From CAYFRC01 sp050946115 (lineage in GTDB: Bacteria; Bacillota; Clostridia; Christensenellales; Aristaeellaceae): a stretch of DNA of 64,000 nucleotides. Position 1 is the stretch's first letter, and each line of letters begins with the position of its first letter. Below the pieces are notes generated by a model, which saw only the letters and a list, made by a program, of their open reading frames with translations, did not search any database and was not told the origin of the DNA. Shown here one piece after another: positions 7,920-16,703 of the stretch. The translations under genes and the position numbers were made by a program. The stretch is from assembly GCA_050946115.1 (NCBI GenBank), contig JBMNUF010000005.1, forward strand, positions 1 through 64,000. The letters are read 5' to 3'.

Positions 7920-8576
7920 ATGCAGGAAAAGGCAGCGCGGGCGTTTTCGGACACGATGCCCGTTTTGGCGGGATATCTCGTGCTGGGGATGGGCTTCGGC
8001 ATGGTGCTCGCCTCGCACGGCTACGGCGCGGGGTGGGCGTTTTGCATGAGCGCGTTCATCTACGCCGGCTCCATGCAATATGCCGCGATCAACCTCTTGT
8101 CGGGCGGCGCATCCCTTTTGACCGCCGCCGTCGCGACGCTTGCAGTCAACGCGCGGCATATCTTCTATGGTATTTCCATGGCGGACAGATACAAAAACGC
8201 GCCGAAAAAGGCGTACCTCATCTTCGGACTCACCGACGAAACCTATTCGCTCGTATCGGTCGGCGAAAAGGATTTGGAATACTGCTTTTTCGTGACGCTT
8301 TTCAACCATATCTATTGGGTCTCGGGGAGCGTACTCGGTTCATTCCTCAAAAGCGCGCTTCCGTTTGACACGACGGGCATCGATTTCGCGCTGACCGCGC
8401 TGTTCGTTGCGATCTTTACGGAACAGTGGCTCTCGGCAAAGGAGCATTTCGCGGCGGCGGTCGGCATCCTTGCGTCCGCCCTATGCCTAATCGCCTTCGG
8501 CGCCGCCAAATTCCTCATTCCCGCGATGGTTCTGATCACGGCAGTCCTCGCGCTGTATGGGAGGGGAAAGGCATGA
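7920..8576 (+). CDS. azlC: AzlC-family branched-chain amino acid permease
   Basis: 218-residue multi-spanning membrane protein of the AzlC/YgaZ family, large subunit of an exporter for branched-chain amino acids. The family pattern is visible in FSDTMPVLAGYLVLGMGFGMVLA near the N-terminus, the AFIYAGSMQYAAINLL block near 40-55, and NARHIFYGISMA near 77-88. The ATG follows GGAGGAAACTGCG. Its stop overlaps the start of azlD (ATGA), so the two subunits are translationally coupled as usual for this pair. Substrate is inferred from the family. Confidence 0.9.
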   Translation: MQEKAARAFSDTMPVLAGYLVLGMGFGMVLASHGYGAGWAFCMSAFIYAGSMQYAAINLLSGGASLLTAAVATLAVNARHIFYGISMADRYKNAPKKAYLIFGLTDETYSLVSVGEKDLEYCFFVTLFNHIYWVSGSVLGSFLKSALPFDTTGIDFALTALFVAIFTEQWLSAKEHFAAAVGILASALCLIAFGAAKFLIPAMVLITAVLALYGRGKA

Positions 8577-8881
8577 CGCACGATGTGCTGCTTATCGTCG
8601 TGATTGCGGCGGTAACGATCGCATTGCGCTTCCTGCCGTTTCTGCTGTTCGGAAGCGGGAGGCGCTCGCCGCCCATCGTCGAAAGGCTCGAAAGGGTGCT
8701 GCCCTACGCCGCGATGGGGATGCTCGTGGTATATTGCTTAAAGGATGTATCGCTTCCCGCATCGTGGCCCGAAATCCTCTCCTGCGCCATCGTCGTAGGC
8801 GTACAGGTTTGGAAGCGGAATACGTCGCTTTCGATCCTCTGCGGCACATTGTGCTGCGTCGTTCTGCATAGAGTTTTCTGA
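8573..8881 (+). CDS. azlD: AzlD-family small permease subunit
   Basis: 102-residue hydrophobic protein with about four membrane segments, matching the small partner (AzlD/YgaH) of AzlC. Family features seen are ALRFLPFLLF near 18-27, ERLERVLPYAAMGMLVVYCL near 38-57 and a C-terminal pair of helices. It starts inside the azlC stop codon (ATGA overlap), and is followed 12 bases later by a further permease gene, so the three form one unit. Confidence 0.88.
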   Translation: MTHDVLLIVVIAAVTIALRFLPFLLFGSGRRSPPIVERLERVLPYAAMGMLVVYCLKDVSLPASWPEILSCAIVVGVQVWKRNTSLSILCGTLCCVVLHRVF

Positions 8882-8893
8882 GGAGGGTTTCCG

Positions 8894-10084
8894 TTGTCCT
8901 GGTTTTTCTTCGCGCTGATTTCTGTGTTCGGTTGGGGCTGCGCCGATTTGTTTTACAAATCGGGCACCGACGAGGGCGACCGCTATTCGCACCTGAAAAT
9001 CGCCGTATGGGTCGGGCTCGTGATGGGCGTCGCCGCGCTCTGTATGCTCCCGTTTTCGGAGACGGGGTTTTCTCCGAAGTCGTTCCTTGTAAACGCGTGG
9101 AAGTATGCGCCCGCGTCTATGTGCTACATCGTCTCCATGGTGATCGGCTATGCGGGGCTCAGGTATCTGGAACTTTCGATCATCTCCCCCGTGCAGAACG
9201 CATCCGGCGCGCTTTCAAGCGTCGCCATGCTGATTTTCTTCATGGCGACGGGGCGAATCTCCGGCATTATGGACGAATTCGCCCTGATAGACCTCATCGG
9301 CACGGGGTTGATCGTACTGGGCGTCCTCGCACTGGCGTTTGTGGAGAAGAAACTTTCCCATGCGCCCGTTGTCGACAGGAAATACCGCCTCGGCGCGCTC
9401 GCGCTGTTGTTCCCCCTTTTGTACTGTGTGTTTGACACGATCGGAACCGCCGCGGACGGCATCCTTTTGGACGAGGCGACGGGGCTGGGGCTCGGGGAGA
9501 TCGACGTGCTGATTCTCTACGGGCTGACGTTCCTCTTGGCGGGCATCGTCGCATACGGAATCCTGCGCGCGAAAGAGGGCAAATGGTACAATCCCTTCGC
9601 AAAGACGGAGCGCGCAAAGGGCTTGGCAGCGCTGTGCGAGGAGTTCGGGCAAATCTTCTATGTGTACGCGATGGCGCTTCGACCCGTGGTCGTCGCGCCC
9701 ATGGTGGCGAGCTACTGCATTGTGTCCGTGCTGCTTTCCCGCATATTCCTGAAGGAGAAGCTGAAAAAAGCGCAGTATGTCTGTATCTTCTTGGTCGTCG
9801 CGGGCATCGTGCTGCTCGGCATTTCGGAGGGCTTGAGCGCAACAGACGCTTCGAGCGCCGAAACCGAAGCAGCAAGCATCGCGGAGGCGCCCCGGATGGC
9901 GAAACGGCGTTCCCCGATGTGGAAAACTGAAGAACCATGCAATGCACAGAAAAGAGGCGGGAGGCGTTTTATCGCGCCTTCCGCCCCCGATATATCGGAT
10001 TTATCCGTTCGTCGGCTCGATCAGGCCGTAATTGCCGTCATTGCGCTTGTAGACGACGCTGATGATGTCCGTATCGGCGTTTAG
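8894..10084 (+). CDS. DMT/EamA-type permease, C-terminus frameshifted
   Basis: The first about 315 residues show ten hydrophobic segments in two halves, as in EamA drug/metabolite transporters, e.g. ADLFYKSGTDEGDRYSHLK after helix 1, LELSIISPVQNASGAL in helix 4 and RPVVVAPMVASYCIVSVL in helix 9. The start is a TTG behind AGGAGGG. After about residue 330 the frame leaves membrane-type coding and runs through the intergenic hairpin into the antisense of the hibernation factor gene. In the next frame a fitting acidic end (APDGETAFPDVEN, stop at 9928-9930) is present, so a one-base loss near 9887-9893 is likely, the original gene ending at 9930. It is third in the azlCD unit. The substrate is unknown. 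Confidence 0.75.
   Translation: MSWFFFALISVFGWGCADLFYKSGTDEGDRYSHLKIAVWVGLVMGVAALCMLPFSETGFSPKSFLVNAWKYAPASMCYIVSMVIGYAGLRYLELSIISPVQNASGALSSVAMLIFFMATGRISGIMDEFALIDLIGTGLIVLGVLALAFVEKKLSHAPVVDRKYRLGALALLFPLLYCVFDTIGTAADGILLDEATGLGLGEIDVLILYGLTFLLAGIVAYGILRAKEGKWYNPFAKTERAKGLAALCEEFGQIFYVYAMALRPVVVAPMVASYCIVSVLLSRIFLKEKLKKAQYVCIFLVVAGIVLLGISEGLSATDASSAETEAASIAEAPRMAKRRSPMWKTEEPCNAQKRGGRRFIAPSAPDISDLSVRRLDQAVIAVIALVDDADDVRIGV
9956..9985 (-). terminator. Terminator of the hibernation factor gene
   Basis: Arms 9956-9966 and 9975-9985 pair with one G-U; on the minus strand the hairpin is followed by TCTTTTCTG. It lies between convergent genes and best fits intrinsic termination of the minus-strand gene. 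Confidence 0.75.
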
Positions 10085-10528
10085 GAACAGGAAGAACGTG
10101 TGCCCCAACATCTCCATCTGCCGGATCGCGTCCTCCACGCTCACGGGCTTTAAGGCAAAGCGCTTCGTGCGCACGACCTTCATCGGCTCTTCCGCGACCT
10201 CTTCTGCAATCTCCTCGGGGGTGAAGGCATTGTCGCGCAGGCGCTTTTCGAGCCGCGTGCGGTAGCGACGAATCTGGCGGATGATCTTGTCCACGGCGTT
10301 GTCGATGGATGCGTACATATTATCGGTCGTCTCCTCGACGCGAAGGATGCTGCCGCCCATCGGGATCGTGATTTCCACGGTGTTGCGCGTGGCCTTCTCC
10401 TGCGACAGGCGCACGTGCACTTCCTGCCGATCTCGCAACAGCCTGTCTAACTTGGCGATTTTTTTCTCGATCCGGTTGCGCAGCGAATCGGTGATTTCCA
10501 TATTTCTTCCGGTGATGTTGTACGTCAT
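10001..10528 (-). CDS. hpf: Long-form ribosome hibernation promoting factor
   Basis: 175-residue cytoplasmic protein that silences ribosomes; the long form makes 100S dimers in Gram-positive bacteria. Residues 1-100 are the S30AE/YfiA domain (MTYNITGRNMEITDSLRNRI, then QIRRYRTRLEKRLR), and residues 118-170 the dimerising C-terminal domain (VVRTKRFALKPVSVEDAI, MLGHTFFLFLNADT, VVYKRNDGNYGLIEP). The length matches the long family. ATG preceded by AAGGAGG. A single-gene unit with its own promoter; stationary-phase induction is known for the family but no regulator site is recognised. Confidence 0.95.
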   Translation of the reverse strand: MTYNITGRNMEITDSLRNRIEKKIAKLDRLLRDRQEVHVRLSQEKATRNTVEITIPMGGSILRVEETTDNMYASIDNAVDKIIRQIRRYRTRLEKRLRDNAFTPEEIAEEVAEEPMKVVRTKRFALKPVSVEDAIRQMEMLGHTFFLFLNADTDIISVVYKRNDGNYGLIEPTNG

Positions 10529-10572
10529 GTTCGTGTCCTCCTTGCGATGATGTGCGCGGGGAATCTGCCCCG

Positions 10573-10601
10573 TATATAGTAATATTCTCCATGCGTGTTA
10601 A
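10573..10601 (-). promoter_or_regulatory. Candidate promoter of hpf
   Basis: TTAACA (10601-10596) and TATATA (10578-10573) on the minus strand with a 17-base spacer, about 45 bases before the start. Confidence 0.55.
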
Positions 10602-10628
10602 TTTTCCTGCATATTCGACGGCAAAAAC

Positions 10629-11189
10629 TTAGATTTTTTTCGGCAGCGCGCGGGCGATCTCCGTCGCGGCGAGCAATGATCCCGCCTCGGACGGGTGATA
10701 CGCGTCGTCCTCGTACAGTTCCAAGAGCGCGCGCAGTTGCGTGAAGCGCCTGCCGACGTCGGCGACGAGGCAACCGTATTTCTCCGCCGCCATATGGCAA
10801 CTCTCCCAAAGCGCGCGATCCATCTCCTCATAGGAGAGTCCCGTGGCGCGAAGCTTTTCGGAGCCCTCCCTGTACGCCCATGTGGCGTAGAGGATCGGCA
10901 CGGCGCCGTTTCGGTGGATTTTCTCGGCGAGCAGGCGCACGCTCTTAAAATACGCATCCTTCTTCGCGACGGGCGCTATCGACTGCTCCTGAAGAATCAC
11001 GTAATCGAAGCGCTCCTGTTCGAGCGCCCTCTCCGTCTTTGCGCCCATTTCGGTTTCGGGATTGAGCTGCTCCGAAAGGTACGCGCCGCCGCGCGTGTGC
11101 GAAATGACCTCCGATTCCGTAAGCCGCGCGAGGATCTGCGGCATATCGTGACAATAGGTGAAACTGTTGCCGAGCATTAAAATGCGCAT
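10629..11189 (-). CDS. SGNH/GDSL-type hydrolase
   Basis: 186-residue cytoplasmic protein with the SGNH hydrolase layout: block I MLGNSFTYCHDMP (Ser nucleophile in GNSFT, residues about 7-11) and the C-terminal block V with Asp and His in DDAYHPSEAGSLLAA. FDYVILQEQS near 80 has the position of the conserved central strand and probably carries the oxyanion-hole residue. Family members hydrolyse esters of carbohydrates or lipids; the substrate here is unknown. The ATG at 11189 lies behind GGAGAGGAGGGG. No signal peptide is present. It has its own promoter and stands between hpf and tuf. Confidence 0.78.
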   Translation of the reverse strand: MRILMLGNSFTYCHDMPQILARLTESEVISHTRGGAYLSEQLNPETEMGAKTERALEQERFDYVILQEQSIAPVAKKDAYFKSVRLLAEKIHRNGAVPILYATWAYREGSEKLRATGLSYEEMDRALWESCHMAAEKYGCLVADVGRRFTQLRALLELYEDDAYHPSEAGSLLAATEIARALPKKI

Positions 11190-11220
11190 AAAAAGCGCCC
11201 CTCCTCTCCGTTTGCATCCC

Positions 11221-11250
11221 ATTATACCCGCGTCGAGGGGGTGCCGTCAA
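11221..11250 (-). promoter_or_regulatory. Promoter of the SGNH hydrolase gene
   Basis: TTGACG (11250-11245) and TATAAT (11226-11221) on the minus strand, spacer 18 bases, about 32 bases before the start at 11189. The roughly 190 bases from 11251 to the tuf terminator hold nothing else recognisable. Confidence 0.75.
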
Positions 11251-11441
11251 TGCCGATTTTGTGCAGCAAGACCAAACAGGAATGTCCCATGTTTCTTCTA
11301 CCTACGAGTAATGCATCATGAGAGCCTTAGCCAAACAGTGCTCCCACGGTGAATCATTATCGGATGGTGGCAATGCCATTTGGGAACAGCGGGAAATTTC
11401 CTCACCTTTACAAAGGAGCATCATGCGCATTGCACGACAAA

Positions 11442-11467
11442 CGCCGCCGCGATTTCTCGCGGCGGCG
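11442..11467 (-). terminator. Terminator of the str operon
   Basis: Perfect 11-bp GC stem (11442-11452 with 11457-11467), 4-base loop, 19 bases past the tuf stop; on the minus strand a short TTTG follows. Confidence 0.75.
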
Positions 11468-11485
11468 CTGAAAGCGATGTTTGTC

Positions 11486-12700
<1,215 letters not shown>

Positions 12701-12737
12701 TGAAATATTCCTCCTGCTTATGTTCCGTTGTAAGTAA

Positions 12738-14810
12738 TTAGTAGATATGTCCAAGAATCTTTGATGCGATGTTTTTCGGCACCTCTTCAAAATGCTCAAA
12801 CTGCATCGTGTAGTTGCCGCGCCCCTGCGTTCTGCTGCGAAGGTCGGTCGCATAGCCGAACATTTCGGAAAGCGGCACGACCGCGGTGATCGATTGCAGC
12901 CCCACATGCGCTTCGGTGCCGATGACGCGGCCCCTGCGGGCGTTCAGATCCCCGATGACGTCGCCCATATACTCTTCGGGCACGACGACCTCGGCGCGCA
13001 TCACGGGCTCGAGCAGCGCGCAGTCCGCTTTCACGAGCGCTTCCTTGAAGGCGAGCGAGCCTGCGATCTTGAAGGCGATTTCGGAGGAGTCCACCTCGTG
13101 ATAGCTCCCGTCGTACACGGTCGCGGAGAAGTCCACCACCTCGTATCCGCCCAAGATGCCGCTCTGCGCCGCTTCGCGGACGCCCTGATCGATCGCGGGG
13201 ACGAATTCCTTGGGAATCACGCCGCCGACGATCTTGTTGATGAATTCATAGCCCTGGCCGGGTTCGCGGGGTGCGAGCTCGATCCAGCAGTGGCCGAACT
13301 GGCCGTGTCCGCCGGTCTGCCGAACGTAGCGCCCCTCCGCCTTTGCGACCTTGCGGATGCACTCCTTGTAGGCAACCTGCGGCTTGCCGACGGTGGCCTC
13401 CACCTTGAACTCGCGCAGCAGCCTGTCTACGATGATCTCCAGATGCAGTTCGCCCATGCCTGCGATGATGGTCTGCCCCGTCGTCTCGTCCGTATAGGAT
13501 CTGAACGTCGGGTCTTCCTCCGCCAGGCGCGCCAGCGACGTCGCCATCTTGTCCTGACCGGCCTTGGTCTTCGGCTCGATCGCGATGCGGATGACGGGAT
13601 CGGGGAACTCCATGGATTCCAAGATCACGGGGTGTTTTTCGTTGCAAATGGTGTCGCCGGTGGTCGTGTCCTTAAACCCGACGATGCCTACGATATCGCC
13701 CGTGGATACCTGCTCCACTTCTTCGCGGTGGTTCGCATGCATGCGGAGTATGCGTCCGATGCGCTCGCGCTTTTTCTTTACGGGATTATAGACGTAGCTG
13801 CCGCTGTCGAGCGTACCCGAATACACGCGCATGAACGCGAGCTTTCCGACGAACGGGTCCACCATGATCTTAAAGACCAGCGCGGAAAACGGCTCGTCGT
13901 CGTCCGCCTTGCGAACGACCTCCGTCCCCCTGTCCGGATGGGTACCGGTGACGGGCGGGATGTCCAAGGGCGACGGCAGAAAATCTACGATCGCGTCCAA
14001 GAGGGGCTGTACGCCCTTGTTGCGGTACGATGTGCCGCACAAAACCGGCGTAATCTTCCCGTCGATGGTCGCCTTTCGGATGGCGGAAAGGATTTCTTCC
14101 AGGGAAGGCTCGACGCCTTCGAGGTATTTTCCCAAAAGCGCGTCGTCCGTCTCGCTGACCGCTTCCAGGAGCTTTGCGCGATACTCGTTCGCCTGCTCCA
14201 GAAGCTCCTCGGGAACGTCCGTCTCGTCGTGCGTCGTTCCAAGTTCGTCCGTATAGATCTCCGCCTTCATGTGGATGAGATCGACCAACCCCTTGTACTC
14301 CGCCTCCGCACCGATGGGGATTTGGATCGCCACGGGGTTCGCATGCAGACGGTCGCGCATCATGTCGATCACGTGGAAAAAATCCGCGCCGACGATGTCC
14401 ATCTTGTTTACGTATGCAAGCCGCGGCACATGGTACTTGGTCGCCTGCCTCCATACGGTTTCGGACTGAGGCTCCACGCCTCCTTTTGCGCAAAATACAG
14501 CCACGGCGCCGTCCAACACACGAAGGGAACGCTCGACCTCGACGGTAAAATCCACGTGACCGGGCGTGTCTATGATGTTGATCTGATGACCGCGCCATTC
14601 GCAGGTCGTGGCAGCCGAGGTGATCGTGATGCCGCGTTCCTGTTCCTGCGCCATCCAGTCCATTGTAGCCATGCCCTCATGGGTTTCGCCCATGCGGTGT
14701 ACGCGACCCGTGTAAAAAAGGATGCGCTCCGTTGTCGTTGTCTTGCCGGCATCGATGTGCGCCATGATGCCGATATTGCGAACATGATCAAGTGAATGGG
14801 ATCTCGCCAC
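12738..14810 (-). CDS. fusA: Elongation factor G
   Basis: Translocation GTPase, 690 residues. It begins with a GTG start (14810) behind AAAGGAGGAATC. Visible motifs: G1 AHIDAGKTTTTERIL (17-31), switch II DTPGHVDFTVEVERSLRVLDG near 81, G4 NKMDIVGAD near 135, then domains II-V with RQTGGHGQFGHCWIELAPR near 490 and the C-terminal MFGYATDLRSRTQGRGNYTM. Lies 39 bases behind rpsG in the str operon. The canonical sequence argues for EF-G1 rather than a paralogue. Confidence 0.98.
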   Translation of the reverse strand: MARSHSLDHVRNIGIMAHIDAGKTTTTERILFYTGRVHRMGETHEGMATMDWMAQEQERGITITSAATTCEWRGHQINIIDTPGHVDFTVEVERSLRVLDGAVAVFCAKGGVEPQSETVWRQATKYHVPRLAYVNKMDIVGADFFHVIDMMRDRLHANPVAIQIPIGAEAEYKGLVDLIHMKAEIYTDELGTTHDETDVPEELLEQANEYRAKLLEAVSETDDALLGKYLEGVEPSLEEILSAIRKATIDGKITPVLCGTSYRNKGVQPLLDAIVDFLPSPLDIPPVTGTHPDRGTEVVRKADDDEPFSALVFKIMVDPFVGKLAFMRVYSGTLDSGSYVYNPVKKKRERIGRILRMHANHREEVEQVSTGDIVGIVGFKDTTTGDTICNEKHPVILESMEFPDPVIRIAIEPKTKAGQDKMATSLARLAEEDPTFRSYTDETTGQTIIAGMGELHLEIIVDRLLREFKVEATVGKPQVAYKECIRKVAKAEGRYVRQTGGHGQFGHCWIELAPREPGQGYEFINKIVGGVIPKEFVPAIDQGVREAAQSGILGGYEVVDFSATVYDGSYHEVDSSEIAFKIAGSLAFKEALVKADCALLEPVMRAEVVVPEEYMGDVIGDLNARRGRVIGTEAHVGLQSITAVVPLSEMFGYATDLRSRTQGRGNYTMQFEHFEEVPKNIASKILGHIY

Positions 14811-14849
14811 TGTCGATTCCTCCTTTCATGGTGCTGATGACGCTGTGTC

Positions 14850-15320
14850 TTACCAGCGGTAGTGCGCGAAGGCCTTGTTGGCTTCCGCCATCTTGTGCAT
14901 ATCTTCGCGGCGCTTGACGGCGTTGCCGGCGTTGTTGGCGGCGTCCATGATCTCGCCCGCCAGTTTGTCGGACATTGCGCGCTCGCCCCTTCTGCGGGAG
15001 AAGTCCACGAGCCAGCGCAGCGCGAGCGTCTGACGGCGCTCGGGGCGAATCTCGATGGGCACCTGGTACGTGGCGCCGCCGACGCGGCGCGCCTTGACTT
15101 CCAGGGACGGCATGATGTTCTGCAGCGCCTGCTGGAACACCTCGAGCGCGTCCTTGCCCGTCTTGTCGGCGACTTTCGCGAACGCGGTATAGCACACGTT
15201 CTGCGAGATGCCGCGCTTGCCGTCGTACATGAGTTGGTTGATGAGTTTGGTCACAACGACCGAATTATATTCCGGATCCGGAAGCACTTCGCGCTTCGGG
15301 ATAAATCCACGCCTCGGCAT
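14850..15320 (-). CDS. rpsG: 30S ribosomal protein S7
   Basis: 156 residues, standard length. Starts MPRRGFIPKREVLPDPEYN and contains the S7 signature region KLINQLMYDGKRGISQNV and RRVGGATYQVPIEIRPERR; ends AHYRW as in many bacteria. It nucleates assembly of the 30S head. Ribosome site GAGGAGG precedes the ATG. Separated from rpsL by about 170 bases, longer than usual for this operon; that gap holds GC-rich inverted repeats but no gene. Confidence 0.98.
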   Translation of the reverse strand: MPRRGFIPKREVLPDPEYNSVVVTKLINQLMYDGKRGISQNVCYTAFAKVADKTGKDALEVFQQALQNIMPSLEVKARRVGGATYQVPIEIRPERRQTLALRWLVDFSRRRGERAMSDKLAGEIMDAANNAGNAVKRREDMHKMAEANKAFAHYRW

Positions 15321-15489
15321 GACAGTATTTCCTCCTCTATTTTGTGTCGGCTCTTGAAAAAGGATCCTTTGGCTGCCTCGACAGTTGGCGCTGCCGAAGC
15401 CCTCCCGCCCCGCCCCGCAGGAACGTAAATCCGGCGTTCCTCAGATTCCGTCCGATTGGGCATACGAACCGGGAAGTGCTTGGGGATTG

Positions 15490-15864
15490 TTACTTCTTGG
15501 GCCTCTTCGCGCCATAGAGGGAGCGGCCCTGCATGCGCTTTGCAACGCCTGCAGCGTCCAGCGTGCCGCGAACGATGTGATAGCGGACGCCGGGCAGGTC
15601 GCGCACCTTTCCGCCGCGAATCAACACGACGGAGTGCTCCTGCAGGTTGTGGCCGATACCCGGAATGTAGCAAGTACCTTCGATCTGGTTGGTAAGACGT
15701 ACACGCGCGATCTTGCGAAGCGCGGAATTCGGCTTCTTGGGCGTCTGCGTCTTGACGGACAGGCACACGCCGCGCTTCTGCGGGCAATTCTGCAGAATAG
15801 GCGCGGTGGACTTGCTTGTGATTTTTTTCCTACCCTTGCGGATCAACTGGTTGATCGTGGGCAT
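15490..15864 (-). CDS. rpsL: 30S ribosomal protein S12
   Basis: 124 residues, decoding-centre protein. Conserved TPKKPNSALRKIARVRLTN (41-59) and GHNLQEHSVVLIRGG (71-85) are present. Lys-43 is kept, but position 88 (Escherichia coli numbering with Met), normally Lys in VKDLPG, is Arg here (VRDLPG, codon at 15601-15603). Substitutions at this Lys, including Arg, are known streptomycin-resistance changes in several bacteria. The ATG follows an AGGAGGTGC site. Second gene of the str operon. Confidence 0.97.
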   Translation of the reverse strand: MPTINQLIRKGRKKITSKSTAPILQNCPQKRGVCLSVKTQTPKKPNSALRKIARVRLTNQIEGTCYIPGIGHNLQEHSVVLIRGGKVRDLPGVRYHIVRGTLDAAGVAKRMQGRSLYGAKRPKK

Positions 15865-15945
15865 GGAAGCACCTCCTTAGCAAATAGGTTTTTTTATTCC
15901 TATAACCGCTTCCGCAACCCATGGAAGAGATATAGTATAAGGAAA

Positions 15946-16188
15946 TCAGCGCTTGATGCCGCAGGACGCGCAGGGCACCTCGATGGAACACGCCTCGCCC
16001 AATTCCTGCATGCTGCGCACCTCGACCAGCGGAATGTTGTTTTTCTCGCATAGGCCGCGCACCTGTCGGGCGATAAACAAATCCGCGTCCATCGCGAGAT
16101 ACGCGATGTGAATCTGCCCCGCCTCGAGCGCCTTGACGAGCCTGCGCGTGCCGACGATCTTGTCGGCATTTTTAAGCCTCGAAGGCAT
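15946..16188 (-). CDS. L7Ae-like RNA-binding ribosomal protein
   Basis: 80-residue member of the L7Ae/YbxF group that binds kink-turn RNA and, in Bacillota, is typically encoded between rpoC and rpsL. Seen: KIVGTRRLVKALEAGQIHIA (11-30), AMDADLFIARQVRGLC and NIPLVEVRSMQELGEACSI, which match the family core. The C-terminal pair in CASCGIKR is unusual. The ATG at 16188 follows GGAAAGGAG; the frame is open 85 codons further upstream but crosses the promoter, so the longer form is rejected. First gene of the str operon here; rpoBC are not adjacent. Confidence 0.88.
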   Translation of the reverse strand: MPSRLKNADKIVGTRRLVKALEAGQIHIAYLAMDADLFIARQVRGLCEKNNIPLVEVRSMQELGEACSIEVPCASCGIKR

Positions 16189-16223
16189 CAAAAAACAACT
16201 CCTTTCCAAGCCAAGCGCATCTA

Positions 16224-16252
16224 TCTTACCATTTACAGGGGCATTTGTCAAA
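16224..16252 (-). promoter_or_regulatory. Promoter of the str operon
   Basis: TTGACA (16252-16247) and TAAGAT (16229-16224) on the minus strand, 17-base spacer, 36 bases before the L7Ae-like start. It lets the ribosomal genes be read independently of rpoBC. Confidence 0.8.
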
Positions 16253-16325
16253 TTAAATCTTGCGCATGGAGCGAATCTCCGCTTTACACTGACATATGCC
16301 GAACAAAAGCTCAACGCTCCGCTGA

Positions 16326-16354
16326 TTGATTCCTTATTGGGAATATGGTACACT
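16326..16354 (+). promoter_or_regulatory. Candidate promoter of a short ORF
   Basis: TTGATT (16326-16331) and TACACT (16349-16354), 17-base spacer, 43 bases before a short reading frame with a good ribosome site at 16398. Confidence 0.5.
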
Positions 16355-16397
16355 GGTTTTGGAAAATGGCAGTATATCAGTAAATCGGAGGAAAGAA

Positions 16398-16475
16398 ATG
16401 CCGCTGCCTGAGAAGCGCGTCGGACGGAAAGGGCGCCTGTCACCCGCAGGCTTGGGTTTGGGCTTGGGTTTGTAG
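16398..16475 (+). CDS. 25-codon ORF, probable gene relic
   Basis: An ATG behind CGGAGGAAAGAA opens a 25-residue frame, MPLPEKRVGRKG followed by RLSPAGLGLGLGL, that ends in a Leu-Gly repeat. Promoter, ribosome site and start are in register, but the peptide resembles no family I know. A further in-frame peptide with coding-like composition (DAKKVHIDIKGIFSIDNL) lies at 16518-16616 in a different frame. Together with the hairpin at 16624-16651 the region 16356-16703 looks like a decayed transcription unit. It could also be a leader peptide. Confidence 0.3.
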   Translation: MPLPEKRVGRKGRLSPAGLGLGLGL

Positions 16476-16517
16476 GAATGCCGATTGCCGTAACCGTCGC
16501 AAGGAAGGGGCTCCTAC

Positions 16518-16616
16518 AAGGCGGAACCCGATGCGAAAAAGGTTCACATAGACATCAAGGGAATCTTCAGTATCGACAATTTGAATGCTTCCGGAATGCG
16601 GTGGTGGCGGTTATAG
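16518..16616 (+). pseudogene. Possible decayed coding stretch
   Basis: This 32-codon stretch, with no start codon of its own, reads KAEPDAKKVHIDIKGIF then SIDNLNASGMRWWRL before a stop. Alternating hydrophobic residues look protein-like. The parent family is not recognised, and the assignment rests on appearance only. Confidence 0.2.
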
Positions 16617-16623
16617 CAATCAC

Positions 16624-16651
16624 AGCCCCGATGCCGCGCGGCAAAGGGGCT
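16624..16651 (+). terminator. Hairpin after the short ORF region
   Basis: Two nested stems, 16624-16629 with 16646-16651 and 16632-16636 with 16639-16643, followed by TTGATAT. It may terminate transcripts from the promoter at 16326 before the nucleotidase gene. Confidence 0.45.
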
Positions 16652-16703
16652 TTGATATACGATGCTCTGAACGAATCACAACGACAAGGAGGTTGATTTT
16701 CCA

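Noticed and set aside
12792..14795. A 667-codon open frame on the plus strand opposite fusA
   Set aside because: It mirrors a certain EF-G gene; GC-rich codon use leaves long antisense frames open. Similar mirrors opposite aspS, hisS, polC, tuf and the glycosidase gene were dropped for the same reason.
16459..16474. TTGGGT-type short repeats as a regulatory array
   Set aside because: Only two to four imperfect units inside a short reading frame; too little to call.
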